A stretch of 14,135 nucleotides of DNA from Anaerolineales bacterium (lineage in GTDB: Bacteria; Chloroflexota; Anaerolineae; Anaerolineales; UBA11657): positions 1-14,135 of the forward strand of contig CANNEJ010000010.1 of assembly GCA_947503585.1 (NCBI GenBank), read 5' to 3'. This document shows positions 12,687 through 14,135 of this stretch, piece after piece. The notes under the pieces are model-generated. The model had not been told where the DNA came from and made no database searches. It saw only the letters and a list, made by a program, of their open reading frames with translations. How positions within the stretch are numbered: the first letter of the stretch is position 1; each line of letters opens with the position of its first letter. The position numbers and the translations under genes were made by a program.

Positions 12687-13670
12687 CTACTGTTCAACAA
12701 TTACCCGATCCAAGATCTTGGCCGCATATTTCTTTTTGTGCGTGCCCGGCTCAGCGGTATAGCCAATGCCTTGGCTCGGCCCGCCGCCCACCCACAACTC
12801 ATAGGGCCTTCCCACAGAGCTGTCCAGCTCCAAAACATCACCTGGGCGCAGCGAGCGCAGCTCGCCGAAGGTCAGGTTCATGGTCCCCACTATCAGGCGC
12901 GCCTCCAGCGAGGCGCGCTGCATGAAGTCTTCAAGCGCCACGCGCATTTCCGCGGGTTGCGAAGATTCCTGCTTTACTTCCCCGAGCCATGCGGAAGGCG
13001 ACACATCGTCGGCAATACCCTTTAGCATCGCATAGGGAATGTAAATGACGAGCGTGCCGGATCTGCCGCCGATCATCAATTCAAAGCTGGTGCCCACCGA
13101 CCAGCGGTTTGCCAGCAACATGTTGACCCAATTTTTATTGCTGGAGGACTCAATAAAGCGCGGCTCCAAATCGATGATTGGTTTCCACGCATTCTTAATA
13201 TGCGGCATCAGGTAATCCCAAACTCCGCGCATCACCACCGCACCAAGATCTGTGAGCGGCATTACAACGATTTCATCCGGGGGCGTGCCGCCAAGCAAGC
13301 GCTCAGACATTGCAAGGCAGGTTTGCTGGTCAAAAATTGCCACGATGCGGTCCGGCAGCGGGTCCAGCGCCAGCATAAAATACTGCGTCTGATCCGGTAC
13401 AACGTCAATGTGCTCCTCAAAATTGGTTTGTGACTGTCCGATAACTTTGCAGCGCACATCCGTGGAGAGGTAGCTGGGCAGGTTGTTGCGGATGCTCTCC
13501 GCCAGGTCCTCGTGCACCAGCTCTATCGCGCGCATCTGGTCGCGGGTGAATCGCTCCGGCGAGCGGAAATCATAAACACGCGCCTCGCTGGCGCTGGGCT
13601 TTGCAGCCACCACTGGCTTGGCTGGTTTGCCAGAATTCAGCAGCGCGGTAATTTCAGCGTCAGATAACAT
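12687..13670 (-). CDS. fliM: Flagellar motor switch protein FliM
   Basis: 327 residues. FliM is the C-ring protein that binds CheY-P and FliG. The N-terminal peptide LSDAEITALLNSG (2-14) matches the CheY-P-binding leader, so chemotactic switching is expected. A linker (15-35) leads to the middle domain (about 42-230), and a SpoA domain lies at about 248-325 (VGTMNLTFGELRSLRPGDVLELD). In the middle domain the GGxG motif that contacts FliG reads GGTPPDE (127-133): the first two glycines are kept and the last is Pro. It follows fliL by 5 bp with no strong Shine-Dalgarno, so translational coupling is likely. Confidence 0.96.
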   Translation of the reverse strand: MLSDAEITALLNSGKPAKPVVAAKPSASEARVYDFRSPERFTRDQMRAIELVHEDLAESIRNNLPSYLSTDVRCKVIGQSQTNFEEHIDVVPDQTQYFMLALDPLPDRIVAIFDQQTCLAMSERLLGGTPPDEIVVMPLTDLGAVVMRGVWDYLMPHIKNAWKPIIDLEPRFIESSSNKNWVNMLLANRWSVGTSFELMIGGRSGTLVIYIPYAMLKGIADDVSPSAWLGEVKQESSQPAEMRVALEDFMQRASLEARLIVGTMNLTFGELRSLRPGDVLELDSSVGRPYELWVGGGPSQGIGYTAEPGTHKKKYAAKILDRVIVEQ

Positions 13671-13675
13671 GGCTT

Positions 13676-14135
13676 TTACTGCACCACGAACTCGTTGAAG
13701 TACACATACATCACCAACTGCGTCGGCAGCATCTGGTTGATGCGATTGATTATTTCCTGGCGCAGGCCCTCTTTGCCCTCGAGGGTATACACCTGCTCAA
13801 ATGACTTGCTGGAGATAATCGAGATCACAAGGTCCTCGATCACAGGCTGCTTGGTGGCCATTTCTGTTTCAAAAAGGGCTTGCAGCTCCGCGCGCTGCTC
13901 CGTAGCCATGGTGTACCAGGCCGTGTCGTGCGGTGCAAACTCCAGCACGATGCCCACTTTTAGGTAGCGCCGACCGCCCGGATCTGCCAGATTGATGACC
14001 TTTGTGCCAACATCAAAGAGCACGCCCTCGCCCGGGACCGGCAGTGCCGGTGGCACAGGCGGAGCATTCATATCCAGTTTTGGCTCCGCAGCCGCAGCCT
14101 CCACCGGATTGCCCTCCGCATCCACCGCAGCCTCC
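13676..14135 (-). CDS. fliL: Flagellar basal-body protein FliL (5' end outside window)
   Basis: About 152 residues are visible; the frame stays open to the window edge, so the start and the expected N-terminal membrane helix lie outside. FliL sits around the stator and supports torque. An Ala/Pro/Glu-rich linker precedes the periplasmic-type domain, which has the family pattern VINLADPGGRRYLKVGIVLEF (about 90 residues before the centre of the C-terminal helix), an IISSKSFEQV segment and a LPTQLVMYVYFNEFVVQ ending, all typical of FliL. A GTG at 14125 could be read as a start, but it is probably an internal Val codon because it would remove the membrane anchor. The gene ends 5 bp before fliM. 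Confidence 0.92.
   Translation of the reverse strand, partial: EAAVDAEGNPVEAAAAEPKLDMNAPPVPPALPVPGEGVLFDVGTKVINLADPGGRRYLKVGIVLEFAPHDTAWYTMATEQRAELQALFETEMATKQPVIEDLVISIISSKSFEQVYTLEGKEGLRQEIINRINQMLPTQLVMYVYFNEFVVQ

Noticed and set aside
11684..12925. Long plus-strand open frame of 413 codons
   Set aside because: It lies antisense to the conserved fliO, fliN and fliM genes, has low-complexity Ala/Ser/Pro/Arg composition, and shows no domain. It is a shadow of GC-rich coding sequence.

Overview
The window is one dense block of flagellar genes, all on the minus strand, running from fliL at the right edge to flgN at the left edge. In transcription order it reads fliL (cut by the window edge) - fliM - fliN - fliO - fliP - fliQ - fliR - flhB - flhA - flhF - small membrane protein - fliA - small helix-turn-helix protein - LPETG-anchored secreted protein - flgF - flgG - flgM - flgN. 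No RNA genes, mobile elements, CRISPR arrays or signs of recent transfer were seen. Base composition is GC-rich and looks even along the block.

The parts fit together as follows. FliL, FliM and FliN are the motor-associated and C-ring proteins. FliO, FliP, FliQ, FliR, FlhB and FlhA are the type III export gate. FlhF is an SRP-family GTPase that usually controls flagellar placement. FliA is sigma-28, FlgM its antagonist, and FlgN an export chaperone for hook-filament proteins. FlgF and FlgG are rod proteins. Eight adjacent gene pairs overlap by the 4-base ATGA arrangement, so translation is probably coupled. The clear transcriptional breaks are the 113-bp flgG-flgM gap, which carries a well-formed sigma-28 promoter, and the 86-bp fliO-fliP gap, whose end holds a terminator-like hairpin enclosing the fliP start codon.

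The organism cannot be named from this window. A sortase-type LPETG tail on a protein inside the flagellar operon, a FlgG with a shortened early segment, and no flgA, flgH or flgI next to flgF/flgG all suggest a cell without the usual outer-membrane P and L rings. A monoderm bacterium, possibly Chloroflexota (the Pro-Thr-Glu-Val-Pro style linker is common there), is a guess and not a demonstrated assignment.

The unusual content is in three unassigned genes and several core genes with altered motifs. The unassigned genes are a membrane protein with a FliM-like N-terminal peptide, a SwrB-position helix-turn-helix protein, and an LPETG protein with two RskA-like extracellular repeats. The altered core genes are FlhB with NPVQ instead of NPTH, FlhF with changes in three GTPase motifs, FliP with a lipobox-like signal peptide, and FliM with an altered GGxG motif.
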